DNA of 64,000 nt from Burkholderia catarinensis. GTDB lineage: Bacteria > Pseudomonadota > Gammaproteobacteria > Burkholderiales > Burkholderiaceae. Below the pieces are notes generated by a model, which was given only the letters and a program-made list of their open reading frames with translations, was not told where the DNA came from and ran no database searches. The stretch lies in the NCBI RefSeq assembly GCF_001883705.2, contig NZ_MDEQ02000001.1, positions 620,001-684,000 of the forward strand, in the 5' to 3' direction. Both the position numbers and the translations under genes were made by a program. Of this stretch, positions 26,301-35,131 are shown piece by piece; positions within the stretch are counted from its first letter, which is position 1, and each line of letters opens with the position of its first letter.

Positions 26301-26968
26301 GCGTCGTCCTTGCGTACAGGTGCGGCCAGCGGGCTATCGACCGACAGCGCGTGATGCTCGCGCCGAGTGAGCGCGGGCGGTAGCGCTGGCGCGCGGCGGA
26401 TTTCCGCCGCGTGGAATTCGGGTGGCGCAAAGAGGCGCAGGACTTCCGGCACGGGTTCGATCTCCGGCTCGGGAGTGAAACCAGTGTCCAGGTGGCCGAA
26501 CGCGTCCTCGAGGTTGCGTTTGCCTGACAGCATCACTTCGATCGAACCGAAGGCGGCTGCGTTTGCCGGTGTTGGCCGGACGTCGTGAGAATCGGGCGTA
26601 ACTGAGGCAACAGGTGTCGCAGGCGAATCCAACTGTTCGCCCCATGAGCCGGGAAGGGCGGTGTGCGGGTCCGTCAGCGCGCGCCAGTATTGTGCGTGAA
26701 GCGTTTCGACGAGGTCGTCGGTGCGCTCGGGAAACGGCGTCGCCTGCGACCCGGTACCGCGCTTCCCCCGCGCGGCATCCGCAGTCACGCCGTGGCTGCC
26801 GATCAGATCGAGGATCGACGTATTGCTGCCCGCGCGATCTGATGGTTCGAACCGGAGAAAGTCCGCGCTGTCCTCCTGCTGCTCAGGACCGCACGGCTCG
26901 TTACGCAGATCGGGAGCGGGAAGCGAGGTGTCGGGTCGGCGGTGCCACGGCAAGCGGAATGAGCGCAT
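26297..26968 (-). CDS. T6SS-associated protein, TagK-like
   Basis: 223 aa, first gene of the leftward T6SS operon; its stop overlaps the tagJ start. The N-terminus is basic (MRSFRLPWHRRPDTS) and much of the chain is Pro/Asp rich and probably disordered. Short structured patches are SILDLIGSHGVTADAARG and ETLHAQYWRALTDPHTALPG. It resembles the TagK-domain proteins that I recall at this position in Burkholderia T6SS loci, but no catalytic motif is visible and the function is unknown. Identification is mainly by position. Confidence 0.5.
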   Translation of the reverse strand: MRSFRLPWHRRPDTSLPAPDLRNEPCGPEQQEDSADFLRFEPSDRAGSNTSILDLIGSHGVTADAARGKRGTGSQATPFPERTDDLVETLHAQYWRALTDPHTALPGSWGEQLDSPATPVASVTPDSHDVRPTPANAAAFGSIEVMLSGKRNLEDAFGHLDTGFTPEPEIEPVPEVLRLFAPPEFHAAEIRRAPALPPALTRREHHALSVDSPLAAPVRKDDA

Positions 26969-27481
26969 GGAAGAGGCGGTTATGACGGAATACGCATTTT
27001 ACCCATGAGAGCGTGCCATTCGTCCATTTGAAATAGGGTGTTGTTATTTGAAAATATTATCGAGATTAAATCTCGAAATAATAAATTGATTGCTGGGTTC
27101 GTTGGGATTGTTGAATGTCAAGGTGGCGGCTGGTAAATGGGTGATTGTTAAAAAGTCGTTCACATTTTTTGGTGGAATTTCTCAGTTGCAACAATGGCTT
27201 GGGCGTCGTAATGTTCGTGTAATTCGTGCGTGTGTGCAGCGTGGTTGGTAATTCAATAGCCTCATGGTTGACGCGAGGTGACAAGGCATGACTCAGCGCA
27301 GGTTTTTGCTCATTCTCATGGGTTGACGGCGACGCTAATTAATTGGAATAATGCGCGGCCTGAGAGGGTTTCACTTTCTTTATGTGTGAAATGCGGCAGT
27401 AGACCAATGCCGCCTGAATAGGATTCCTGATCGCTCCGGCCAGAGCCAGGAACATACCGAATAAACAACAAGAAGGTTCGC
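26969..27481. promoter_or_regulatory. 513-bp AT-rich divergent promoter region of the T6SS locus
   Basis: Separates the leftward tagK-tssA operon from the rightward tssH operon and must drive both. It is far lower in GC than the genes. A perfect palindrome TCGAGAT-TAA-ATCTCGA lies at 27060-27076 inside a run of A/T and is a candidate operator. A 12-codon open frame with an AAGG site (27288-27326, MTQRRFLLILMG) could be a leader peptide but is not strong enough to call. No regulator gene is encoded here. Confidence 0.55.
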
Positions 27482-30175
27482 ATGACGATTTCACGCCAGG
27501 CGCTGTTCGGCAAGCTCGGGGTTCAGCTCTACCGCAGCATCGAATCGGCAACACAGTTCTGCAAGCTGCGCGGTAATCCGTACGTGGAGCTCGTCCACTG
27601 GTTGCATCAGCTCCTGCAGCAACCCGACAGTGACCTGCATCGCATCGTGCGGCACGCTGGGATCGAGCGCGACGTGCTCGATCGCGACTTCGCACGGGCG
27701 TTGGCTGTGCTGCCGGCCGGCGCCAGTTCAATCAGCGACTTTTCCTGGCATATCGAGACGGCGATCGAACGCGCGTGGGTGCTCGCGACGCTGAGTCATG
27801 GCGATCGCCGTGTGCGCGGCGCGTGGCTCGTTGCTGCGCTTGTCTCGACGCCCGAGTTGAGGCGTGTTCTGCTGTCGATCTCTCCCGCGTTCGGCAAGAT
27901 TCCTGTCGATGGGCTGGACGATGAGCTGCCCGCATGGATCGATGGTTCGCCCGAAGCCGCCGATGCGCCGTACGACCACTGCGACTTTTCGGCGGCAACG
28001 CCGGGCGAGGCGACCGGCGCAATTCCAGTTGCATCAAAGGGTGGTTCGCTCGATCAGTACTGCACAGACCTGACTGCGCGCGCTCGCGCGGGCGAGATCG
28101 ATCCGGTCATCGGCCGTGAACTCGAGATTCGCACGATGATCGACGTGCTGCTGCGCCGTCGGCAGAACAACCCGTTGGTGACGGGTGAGGCCGGCGTCGG
28201 CAAGACGGCCGTCGTGGAAGGGTTGGCTCGCGCGATCGCATCGGGCAATGTGCCGCCGAAGCTTGCCGATGTGCGGCTGCTGTCGCTCGACGTCGGCGCG
28301 TTGCTCGCCGGCGCGAGCATGAAGGGGGAGTTCGAAGCGCGTCTGAAAGGGCTGCTCGAAGCCGCTGGAAAATCGCCGACGCCGGTGATCCTCTTCATCG
28401 ACGAGATTCACACCCTGATCGGCGCGGGCGGCCAGGCGGGCACGGGCGATGCCGCCAATCTGCTGAAACCCGCGCTTGCGCGGGGCACGATCCGTACGAT
28501 CGGCGCGACGACCTGGGCCGAGTACAAGCGTCACATCGAGAAGGATCCGGCGCTCACGCGACGCTTCCAGGTGTTGCAGGTCGCGGAGCCGTCCGAGGCT
28601 GCTGCCGTCGATATGGTGCGCGGACTCGTGCAAACGTTTTCCCGACATCACGGCGTCGTGGTGCTTGACGAAGCGATCCGTGCGGCGGTGACGCTGTCAC
28701 ACCGGTATATCCCATCGCGTCAGTTGCCGGACAAGGCCATCAGCCTGCTCGACACCGCCTGTGCGCGTGTGGCGCTGTCGCAGCATGCCGCGCCGCGTGA
28801 ACTGGACGACGTGCGTCAGCGTCTCGCGGCCGCGCGTGCCGAGGAGGCGTTGCTCGTGCAGGAAGCCCGTATCGGTCTGGATGCCGACAGGGCATTGGCA
28901 GATGTGCAAGCGCGTATCGATACGTTGACGGCAGAAGAGGCCGCGGTCGAGCGTCGCTGGCGCGCACAGGCGGTGGCCGCGCAGGCGTTGCTGGCCGCGC
29001 GCGACGCCATTGGACCCGACGACGGCGAAACCCCACGGGACCAGACGGCGGCGCTTCCGACGCTGCGCGAACTCGAACGCACGCTTGCTGCGCTGCAGGG
29101 CGATGCACCGCTCGTCTTCCCCGAGGTCGACGAGGCGATCGTCGCCGAAATCGTGTCCGATTGGACCGGCATCCCTGTCGGACGCATGGTGACCGACGAG
29201 GTCGCGGCCGTGCGCACGCTGCCCGACACGCTGGAGACGCGCGTGATCGGCCAGACCGACGCGCTGCGTCAAATTGGCGAACGCGTGCAGACCGCACGCG
29301 CAGGCCTCACGGACCCGAAGAAGCCGCTTGGCGTGTTCCTGCTCGCGGGTCCCTCAGGCGTCGGCAAGACGGAAACCGCGCTGGCACTCGCCGAAGCGCT
29401 GTACGGCGGTGAACAGAACCTGATCACGATCAACATGAGCGAGTATCAGGAGGCACACACCGTTTCGGGCCTGAAAGGGGCACCGCCGGGTTATGTCGGC
29501 TACGGCGAGGGCGGTGTCATGACTGAGGCGGTGCGCCGCCGTCCGTATTCGGTCGTACTGCTCGACGAGATCGAGAAGGCCCACCGCGACGTGCACGAGA
29601 TGTTCTTCCAGGTATTCGACAAGGGCTACATGGAGGACGGCGACGGCCGCTACATTGATTTCCGCAATACGACGATCCTGCTCACGAGCAACGTCGGTTC
29701 GGAACTGAGCACGAGTCTCTGCGCCGATCCGTCGCTCGCGCCGAATCAGGATGGCCTGCGGGAAGCACTGACGCCCGAACTACTCAAGGCTTTCCCGGCG
29801 GCATTCCTCGGGCGCGTGACCGTCGTGCCCTACCGGCCACTTGCAGACAGTGCACTCGCCAGCATCGTCCGCCTGCATCTGGGGCGCGTCGTCAAGCGTA
29901 TGGCCGACGGCCACGACATCGCGCTGACGTATGACGACGCGGTCGTCGATTACATCGTCGACCGCTGTCTCGTGCAGGAGACAGGCGCACGCGTGTTGAT
30001 CGGATTCATCGAGCAGCACGTGCTGCCTCGACTGTCCGCGCTGTGGCTCGATGCCTTTGCATCGAAGCAGATGCTATCGCGTATTGCGATCGGCGTGGCC
30101 GACCCATCCTGTGCACCGGCACAGGCCCTCGTGTTCGAGGCGATCGTCCTCCATTCAGACGAGCCAGTTCTCTGA
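27482..30175 (+). CDS. tssH: type VI secretion AAA+ ATPase ClpV/TssH
   Basis: 897 aa Hsp100-type ATPase that disassembles the contracted TssB/TssC sheath. An N-terminal ClpV-type domain is followed by AAA module 1 (Walker A GEAGVGKT at 235-242, Walker B VILFIDEIHTLIGAG), a long middle domain, and AAA module 2 (Walker A GPSGVGKT at 623-630, Walker B VVLLDEIEKAH). The sequence ITINMSEYQEAHTVSGLKGA with PPGYVGYGEGG is typical of ClpB-family proteins. The N-terminal part (LFGKLGVQLYRSIESATQFC) is diagnostic of ClpV rather than ClpB. First gene of the rightward T6SS operon. Confidence 0.95.
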   Translation: MTISRQALFGKLGVQLYRSIESATQFCKLRGNPYVELVHWLHQLLQQPDSDLHRIVRHAGIERDVLDRDFARALAVLPAGASSISDFSWHIETAIERAWVLATLSHGDRRVRGAWLVAALVSTPELRRVLLSISPAFGKIPVDGLDDELPAWIDGSPEAADAPYDHCDFSAATPGEATGAIPVASKGGSLDQYCTDLTARARAGEIDPVIGRELEIRTMIDVLLRRRQNNPLVTGEAGVGKTAVVEGLARAIASGNVPPKLADVRLLSLDVGALLAGASMKGEFEARLKGLLEAAGKSPTPVILFIDEIHTLIGAGGQAGTGDAANLLKPALARGTIRTIGATTWAEYKRHIEKDPALTRRFQVLQVAEPSEAAAVDMVRGLVQTFSRHHGVVVLDEAIRAAVTLSHRYIPSRQLPDKAISLLDTACARVALSQHAAPRELDDVRQRLAAARAEEALLVQEARIGLDADRALADVQARIDTLTAEEAAVERRWRAQAVAAQALLAARDAIGPDDGETPRDQTAALPTLRELERTLAALQGDAPLVFPEVDEAIVAEIVSDWTGIPVGRMVTDEVAAVRTLPDTLETRVIGQTDALRQIGERVQTARAGLTDPKKPLGVFLLAGPSGVGKTETALALAEALYGGEQNLITINMSEYQEAHTVSGLKGAPPGYVGYGEGGVMTEAVRRRPYSVVLLDEIEKAHRDVHEMFFQVFDKGYMEDGDGRYIDFRNTTILLTSNVGSELSTSLCADPSLAPNQDGLREALTPELLKAFPAAFLGRVTVVPYRPLADSALASIVRLHLGRVVKRMADGHDIALTYDDAVVDYIVDRCLVQETGARVLIGFIEQHVLPRLSALWLDAFASKQMLSRIAIGVADPSCAPAQALVFEAIVLHSDEPVL

Positions 30176-30213
30176 GCTCGTAATCCAACCACCACCGTTC
30201 AGGAGCTTCATTC

Positions 30214-30756
30214 ATGGCCGCTTCCAGCAGTTCGCAGAAATTCATTGCGCGCAACCGTGCGCCGCGTGTGCAGATCGAGTACGACGTCGAGGTCTACGGC
30301 TCGGAGAAGAAGGTCGAGCTGCCGTTCGTGATGGGTGTGCTCGCCGATCTGTCGGGAAAGCATCCGGTCGAGCCGCTGCCGGCGGTGTCGGACCGGCGCT
30401 TCCTCGAAATCGACATCGACAATTTCGATGAGCGCATGAAGGCGATCCGGCCGCGTGTCGCGTTCGCCGTGTCGAATACGCTGACGGGCGAGGGCCAGAT
30501 GATGGTCGACATGACCTTCGAGAGCATGGAGGATTTTTCGCCCGCCGCGATCGCGCGCAAGGTCGAGCCGCTGCGCCAACTGCTGGAAGCGCGTACGCAT
30601 CTCGCCAATCTGCAGACCTACATGGACGGCAAGTCGGGCGCCGAGGCGCTCGTCACGCAGTTGCTGCAGGACCCGGCGCTGCTCAAGTCGCTGGCCGCCG
30701 CGCCGAAGCCCGAGCGGCACGCTGACGAAGCTGCCGATCAAGACGGCGCGAACTGA
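30214..30756 (+). CDS. tssB: type VI secretion sheath small subunit TssB
   Basis: 180 aa, the usual length. Contains the family stretches RNRAPRVQIEYDVEVYGSEK and KKVELPFVMGVLADLSGKHP, with RRFLEIDIDNFDERMKAIRP. TssB and TssC form the contractile sheath. CAGGAG precedes the start. The alternating acidic/basic C-terminus (PKPERHADEAADQD) is outside the conserved core. Confidence 0.95.
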   Translation: MAASSSSQKFIARNRAPRVQIEYDVEVYGSEKKVELPFVMGVLADLSGKHPVEPLPAVSDRRFLEIDIDNFDERMKAIRPRVAFAVSNTLTGEGQMMVDMTFESMEDFSPAAIARKVEPLRQLLEARTHLANLQTYMDGKSGAEALVTQLLQDPALLKSLAAAPKPERHADEAADQDGAN

Positions 30757-30783
30757 CCGACGAACCGATAAAGGATGACCATC

Positions 30784-32277
30784 ATGGCGAAACAGGAAGC
30801 ACGGGCCGCAGTTGCGCAGACGGCCACCCAGTCTGATTTCACTCAGCTGCTGGAGCGCGAGTTCCGACCCAAGACCGACGACGCGCGCGAAGCCGTTGAA
30901 CTGGCCGTTCAGACGCTCGCCGAGCAGGCGCTGGTGCAAACGGCGACGATCAGCGACGACGCCTACAAGAGCATCGCGGCGATCATCGCGCAGATCGATC
31001 ACAAGCTCTCCGAGCAGATCAACCTGATCCTGCACCACGAGGATTACCAGGCGCTCGAATCCGCTTGGCGTGGCCTGAATCACCTCGTGTCGAACACCGA
31101 AACCGACGAACACCTGAAGATCCGCTTCATGGACGTTTCGAAGGCCGACCTGCATCGCACGATGCGCCGCTACAAGGGGCTCGCCTGGGATCAGAGCCCG
31201 CTCTTCAAGCAGATCTATGAAGAGGAGTACGGCCAGCTCGGCGGCGAGCCGTACGGGTGCCTCGTTGCAGACTACTACTTCGACCATACGCCGCCGGATG
31301 TCGATCTGCTTGGCTCTATCGCGAAGGTCTCGGCTGCCGCGCACACACCGTTTATCACCGGTGCCGCCCCGTCGGTGTTGCAGATGGAATCATGGCAGGA
31401 GCTGGCGAATCCGCGAGACCTGACGAAGATTTTCACGCAGAACCTCGAATACACCGCGTGGAACTCGATGCGCAACACCGAGGACGCGCGCTATTTGGGG
31501 CTCGCGATGCCGCGCTTCCTCGCGCGCCTGCCGTACGGCGCGAAGACCAACCCGGTCGACGAATTCGATTTCGAGGAAGACACGAACGGTTCGGACCATT
31601 GCCGCTATGGCTGGGCGAACGCGGCGTACGCGATGGGCGTCAACGTCAACCGCTCGTTCAAGCAATACGGCTGGTGCTCGCTGATTCGCGGCGTCGAGTC
31701 GGGTGGCACGGTCGAGAACCTGCCCACCCACACCTTTCCGACCGACGATGGCGGCGTTGACATGAAGTGCCCGACCGAAATCGCGATCTCGGACCGGCGA
31801 GAGGCCGAACTGTCGAAGAACGGCTTCATTCCGCTCGTGCACCGCAAGAACACCGATCATGCGACCTTCATCGGCGCGCAGTCGCTGCAGAAGCCTGCCG
31901 AGTATCACGATGCAGATGCGACGGCCAACGCGAACCTGTCCGCGCGTCTGCCGTACCTGTTTGCGTGCTCGCGCTTCGCGCACTACCTGAAGTGCATCGT
32001 GCGCGACAAGATCGGCGCGTTCAAGGAGCGCGAAGACATGCAGCGGTGGCTGAACGAATGGATCATGCATTACGTCGATGCCGATCCGACCAACTCGTCG
32101 CAAGAGACGAAGGCACGCCGGCCGCTTGCGGCCGCTGAAGTGGTCGTCGAGGAGGTCGAAGGTAATCCCGGCTACTACAACTCGAAATTCTTCCTGCGTC
32201 CGCACTTCCAGCTTGAGGGGCTGACCGTCTCGCTGCGGCTCGTGACGAAGCTGCCGTCGATCAAGGAAGCGGCGTAA
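30784..32277 (+). CDS. tssC: type VI secretion sheath large subunit TssC
   Basis: 497 aa. Clear TssC landmarks are LILHHEDYQALESAWRGLNH, LLGSIAKVSAAAHTPFITGA and AWNSMRNTEDARYLGLAMPR, and the C-terminal NPGYYNSKFFLRPHFQLEGL. It starts at the second ATG (30784); the ATG at 30775 lies too close to the AAAGG ribosome site. It follows tssB by 27 bp, as is usual. Confidence 0.95.
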   Translation: MAKQEARAAVAQTATQSDFTQLLEREFRPKTDDAREAVELAVQTLAEQALVQTATISDDAYKSIAAIIAQIDHKLSEQINLILHHEDYQALESAWRGLNHLVSNTETDEHLKIRFMDVSKADLHRTMRRYKGLAWDQSPLFKQIYEEEYGQLGGEPYGCLVADYYFDHTPPDVDLLGSIAKVSAAAHTPFITGAAPSVLQMESWQELANPRDLTKIFTQNLEYTAWNSMRNTEDARYLGLAMPRFLARLPYGAKTNPVDEFDFEEDTNGSDHCRYGWANAAYAMGVNVNRSFKQYGWCSLIRGVESGGTVENLPTHTFPTDDGGVDMKCPTEIAISDRREAELSKNGFIPLVHRKNTDHATFIGAQSLQKPAEYHDADATANANLSARLPYLFACSRFAHYLKCIVRDKIGAFKEREDMQRWLNEWIMHYVDADPTNSSQETKARRPLAAAEVVVEEVEGNPGYYNSKFFLRPHFQLEGLTVSLRLVTKLPSIKEAA

Positions 32278-32295
32278 CCGGAAATAGGTCGTCTC

Positions 32296-32341
32296 AGGCC
32301 GCGCGTTGGACCATCTTCTCTCGTGGTGCGCGGCCTCTTTT
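32296..32341 (+). terminator. stem-loop with T-run between tssC and hcp
   Basis: AGGCCGCGC (32296-32304) pairs perfectly with GCGCGGCCT (32328-32336), a 9-bp GC-rich stem with a 23-base loop, followed by TTTT at 32338-32341. It looks like a Rho-independent terminator or attenuator inside the T6SS operon and implies some separate control of hcp. Confidence 0.6.
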
Positions 32342-32363
32342 CATTCAAACAAGGAGCATTGAC

Positions 32364-32849
32364 ATGGCACAAGACATTTTCCTGAAGATCGACGGCATCA
32401 ACGGCGAGTCGCTTGACGACAAGCACAAGGACGAAATCGAGGTTCTGAACTGGGAGTGGGACATCCAGCAAGAATCGACGATGCACGCCGGCAGCGGCGG
32501 CGGCGCCGGCAAGGCGACCGTCAAGGATCTGACGTTTGATCACAACATCGACCGCGCAAGCCCGAACCTGATGAAGTATGCCCTCACGGGTAAACACATC
32601 GACCAGGCAACGCTGGTCATGCGCAAGGCCGGTGGCAACCCACTGGAATACCTGAAGCTCACGATGAGCGACGTGATCGTCACGCGCGTGAAGCCGTCGG
32701 GCAGCAAGAACGATGCGGAAAAGAGCCGTGAATCGGTATCGCTGTCGTTCGCGAAGGTCAAGCAAGAGTACGTCGTGCAGAACGCGCAAGGCGGCAGTGG
32801 TGGCGCCGTGACCGCGAGCTTCGACATCAAGGGCAACAAGGAAGCGTAA
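32364..32849 (+). CDS. hcp: type VI secretion tube protein Hcp (TssD)
   Basis: 161 aa. Begins MAQDIFLKIDGINGESLDDK and continues with EVLNWEWDIQQES and KATVKDLTFDHNIDRASPNL, typical of Hcp1-type proteins that stack as hexamers to form the inner tube. A strong AAGGAG site lies upstream. Flanked by a terminator-like hairpin before it and another stem-loop after it, so its mRNA level may differ from the other structural genes. Confidence 0.95.
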   Translation: MAQDIFLKIDGINGESLDDKHKDEIEVLNWEWDIQQESTMHAGSGGGAGKATVKDLTFDHNIDRASPNLMKYALTGKHIDQATLVMRKAGGNPLEYLKLTMSDVIVTRVKPSGSKNDAEKSRESVSLSFAKVKQEYVVQNAQGGSGGAVTASFDIKGNKEA

Positions 32850-32865
32850 TCGCGTGGATTCCTCG

Positions 32866-32898
32866 CAACCGGCGCAGGCGCATCGCCTCAGCCGGTTG
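32866..32898 (+). other. nested stem-loop after hcp
   Basis: CAACCGGC (32866-32873) pairs with GCCGGTTG (32891-32898), and an inner GGCG/CGCC pair (32877-32880 with 32884-32887) sits in the loop. No T-run follows, so it is more likely an mRNA-stabilising or processing hairpin than a terminator. Confidence 0.55.
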
Positions 32899-32936
32899 TG
32901 GGGTGTCCCGTACTGTCAACGAGGGCTCATCGCTGC

Positions 32937-33443
32937 ATGCGTTCGATACAGACCGTCGCCACGCTCGCCTGCGCGCTCGCGCTTTCCGCCTGCGCGAGCA
33001 GTGGCGAACCGAAGCCGAAGGAGCCGATCCGGCTCGACATGCGCGTGAACGCGCTGCCCGACGTCAATCCGGACGACCGGGGAAGGGCTGCGCCGATCGT
33101 CGTGCGCATTTACGAACTGAAGAACGACGGCGCCTTCAACGCGGCCGACTTCTTCACGCTGCAGACCCGGGACAAAACGGCGTTGGCCGACGACGTTGCG
33201 AAACGCGACGAGCTGCAGTTGCGCCCCGGTGAGCACCAGACGCTCGTTCGCCGGCCCGATCCGGTCACGACGACCATCGGCGTGATCGCGGCTTATCGTG
33301 ATTTGCCGAACGCGGTTTGGCGCGCGGTCTACACGATGCCGGCTGCACCGGACAAGGCGTGGTACCGCTTGTTCACGCCGAAGCTGAAACTGACCATCGA
33401 TCTCGAGGCCAAGGCCGTCAAGATCGAGGAAGCCAAGAAATGA
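32937..33443 (+). CDS. tssJ: type VI secretion lipoprotein TssJ
   Basis: 168 aa outer-membrane lipoprotein. The signal peptide MRSIQTVATLACALALSAC ends in the lipobox LSAC with the modified C19. The mature part has the TssJ sequences PIVVRIYELKNDGAFNAADF and ALADDVAKRDELQLRPGEH. TssJ anchors the TssL-TssM membrane complex to the outer membrane. The ATG at 32937 gives a normal lipoprotein leader; the longer frame upstream does not. Confidence 0.92.
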   Translation: MRSIQTVATLACALALSACASSGEPKPKEPIRLDMRVNALPDVNPDDRGRAAPIVVRIYELKNDGAFNAADFFTLQTRDKTALADDVAKRDELQLRPGEHQTLVRRPDPVTTTIGVIAAYRDLPNAVWRAVYTMPAAPDKAWYRLFTPKLKLTIDLEAKAVKIEEAKK

Positions 33444-33474
33444 AACACGTCGCGCAACAAAACGGACGATACGT

Positions 33475-34821
33475 ATGAGCTGGTACGCCAAGGTTGCCTG
33501 GCAGGAAGGGCTGTTCTTCCGTCCGCAGCTGTTCCAACAGCAGGATCGCTATTTCGAGAAATACGCGCATCAGCGCGCGGCGCCGCTGTCGCCGTTCTTT
33601 TTCGGTTTCACGCACTTCGCGCTCGACCACGAGGCGCTTGCGCTCGGCAAGGTGGTTGTCAAGTCGGCCGCGGGCGTGTTTGCCGATGGCACGCCGTTCG
33701 ATGCGCCGGGTAACACGCCGTTGCCGCCGCCGCTGACGATCCGGCCCGAACATCTGGACCAGGTGATCTATCTGGCCGTACCCGTCCGGTTGCCGAATTG
33801 TGAGGAGACCACCTTCGACAACACCCTGGATTCGCTCGCACGCTATCAGGTGTTCGACACCGAATTGCGTGACACGAATTCGATGGGTCTTGCCCCCGAA
33901 TCGGTGCAGTTGTCGAACTTGCGCGTGCGTCTGCTGCCGGAAAAAGAGCTGGGCGACGCATGGATCGGTCTCGCACTTACGTGCGTGAAGACGATCCGCG
34001 CGGACGGCAGCATCGCGCTCGACGACACGCTCGTACCGCCGGTATCCGGGTACGGCGCGAGTGACTTGCTCACGAGCTGGGTCACGAAGATTTACGATCT
34101 CGCCCGCCTGCGTGCGAATGCGCTTGCGCAGCGACTCGCCGGCACCGACGACACGACCGCGAGCGCGGCGACAGTTACCGATTACCTGCTGCTGCAAATT
34201 CTGAACCGCTACGAGCCGCTGCTGCAGCATCTGCTGCGCGTGCCGGCAACGTCGCCGGCTGACGTGTACGCGCTGATGATCGGCATGGCGGGTGAGTTGT
34301 CGACGCATTTGCGCACCGACACGCGCCGGCCGCTCGAGACGCACCCACCGTATCAGCATACGACGCCGCACGTGTGCCTGAAGCCGGTCGTCGACGATAC
34401 GCACCGGCTGCTCAACGCCGTGCTGGTGCGCAGCGCGCAGAGCATCGTGCTGGAGGATCGCGGTCACGGCATGCGTAACGCGGTGGTCGATCCGGTTGAT
34501 ATGCAAGGGTTCACCGCACTGGTGCTGGCCGTGCATGCGGCGATGCCGCAGGATGTGCTGCAACAGCAGTTTCTTGCGCAGGCGAAGGCGGGGCCTTCGG
34601 ACAAGCTGCCGAGCCTCGTGCGCAGCCACCTGCCAGGCATTGGCCTGCAGGCGCTGCCGGTGCCGCCGCGGCAGATTCCGTTCAACGCGGGCTACATCTA
34701 TTACGAATTGACCCAAGGCGGACCGCTTTGGGAGGAAGTCGTGCGTCACGGCGGCGTTGCGCTGCACATCGCAGGGGACTTCCCGTCGCTCAAGCTCGAA
34801 TTGTGGGGCGTACGTGCATAA
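33475..34821 (+). CDS. tssK: type VI secretion baseplate protein TssK
   Basis: 448 aa. Starts with SWYAKVAWQEGLFFRPQLFQ followed by QQDRYFEKY, the diagnostic TssK N-terminus that packs against TssF/TssG. The C-terminal part FNAGYIYYELTQGGPLWEEV binds the cytoplasmic parts of TssL and TssM. It links the baseplate to the membrane complex. Lies 31 bp after tssJ. Confidence 0.95.
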   Translation: MSWYAKVAWQEGLFFRPQLFQQQDRYFEKYAHQRAAPLSPFFFGFTHFALDHEALALGKVVVKSAAGVFADGTPFDAPGNTPLPPPLTIRPEHLDQVIYLAVPVRLPNCEETTFDNTLDSLARYQVFDTELRDTNSMGLAPESVQLSNLRVRLLPEKELGDAWIGLALTCVKTIRADGSIALDDTLVPPVSGYGASDLLTSWVTKIYDLARLRANALAQRLAGTDDTTASAATVTDYLLLQILNRYEPLLQHLLRVPATSPADVYALMIGMAGELSTHLRTDTRRPLETHPPYQHTTPHVCLKPVVDDTHRLLNAVLVRSAQSIVLEDRGHGMRNAVVDPVDMQGFTALVLAVHAAMPQDVLQQQFLAQAKAGPSDKLPSLVRSHLPGIGLQALPVPPRQIPFNAGYIYYELTQGGPLWEEVVRHGGVALHIAGDFPSLKLELWGVRA

Positions 34822-34842
34822 GCGCGACTTAAGCGAGGATAT

Positions 34843-34956
34843 ATGTTCAAGAAGGTTGCGGTAACGATCACTTATTTAGTCTTCCTGTCGATGTTGTCAG
34901 GTTGCCAGACGCTGGGTTGCGCTCTATGCAACTGTTGTGGAAGTTACGGACGATGA
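34843..34956 (+). CDS. tiny Cys-rich lipoprotein
   Basis: 37 codons: MFKKVAVTITYLVFLSMLSG, then CQTLGCALCNCCGSYGR and stop. The leader with lipobox LSGC would yield a 17-residue lipidated peptide starting at C21, carrying four further cysteines (C26, C29, C31, C32). The ATG has a GAGG site about 6 bases upstream and lies 21 bp after tssK in the same direction. Similar micro-lipoproteins are not part of the core T6SS list that I know. A structural or envelope-anchoring role is conceivable but unproven. Confidence 0.6.
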   Translation: MFKKVAVTITYLVFLSMLSGCQTLGCALCNCCGSYGR

Positions 34957-35131
34957 GCTTTGGCCGGAGCTATCTTGACACGGACCCCGGGGTGGGGCGT
35001 CCTGGGAGGTAGTCGGATGCTACGGTGGTTTCGCGTTGCACCTGGCAGGCTTTTTCCGTTGCCGTAGCTGCACGGAGGGCAGGATGGCTGTAGGCGGTCA
35101 ATGATCCGATCGATTCAACGGAGATCACGGA

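Noticed and set aside
20633..26383. Plus-strand frames opposite the leftward T6SS operon
   Set aside because: The minus-strand frames encode recognisable TssA, TssG, TssF, TssE and TagJ, so the opposite frames are shadows.
34957..35131. Possible mobile-element end around CTTGACACGGACCCCGGGGT before vgrG
   Set aside because: It looks like a transposon border, but no partner repeat or transposase sequence could be found within the window, so no feature was called.
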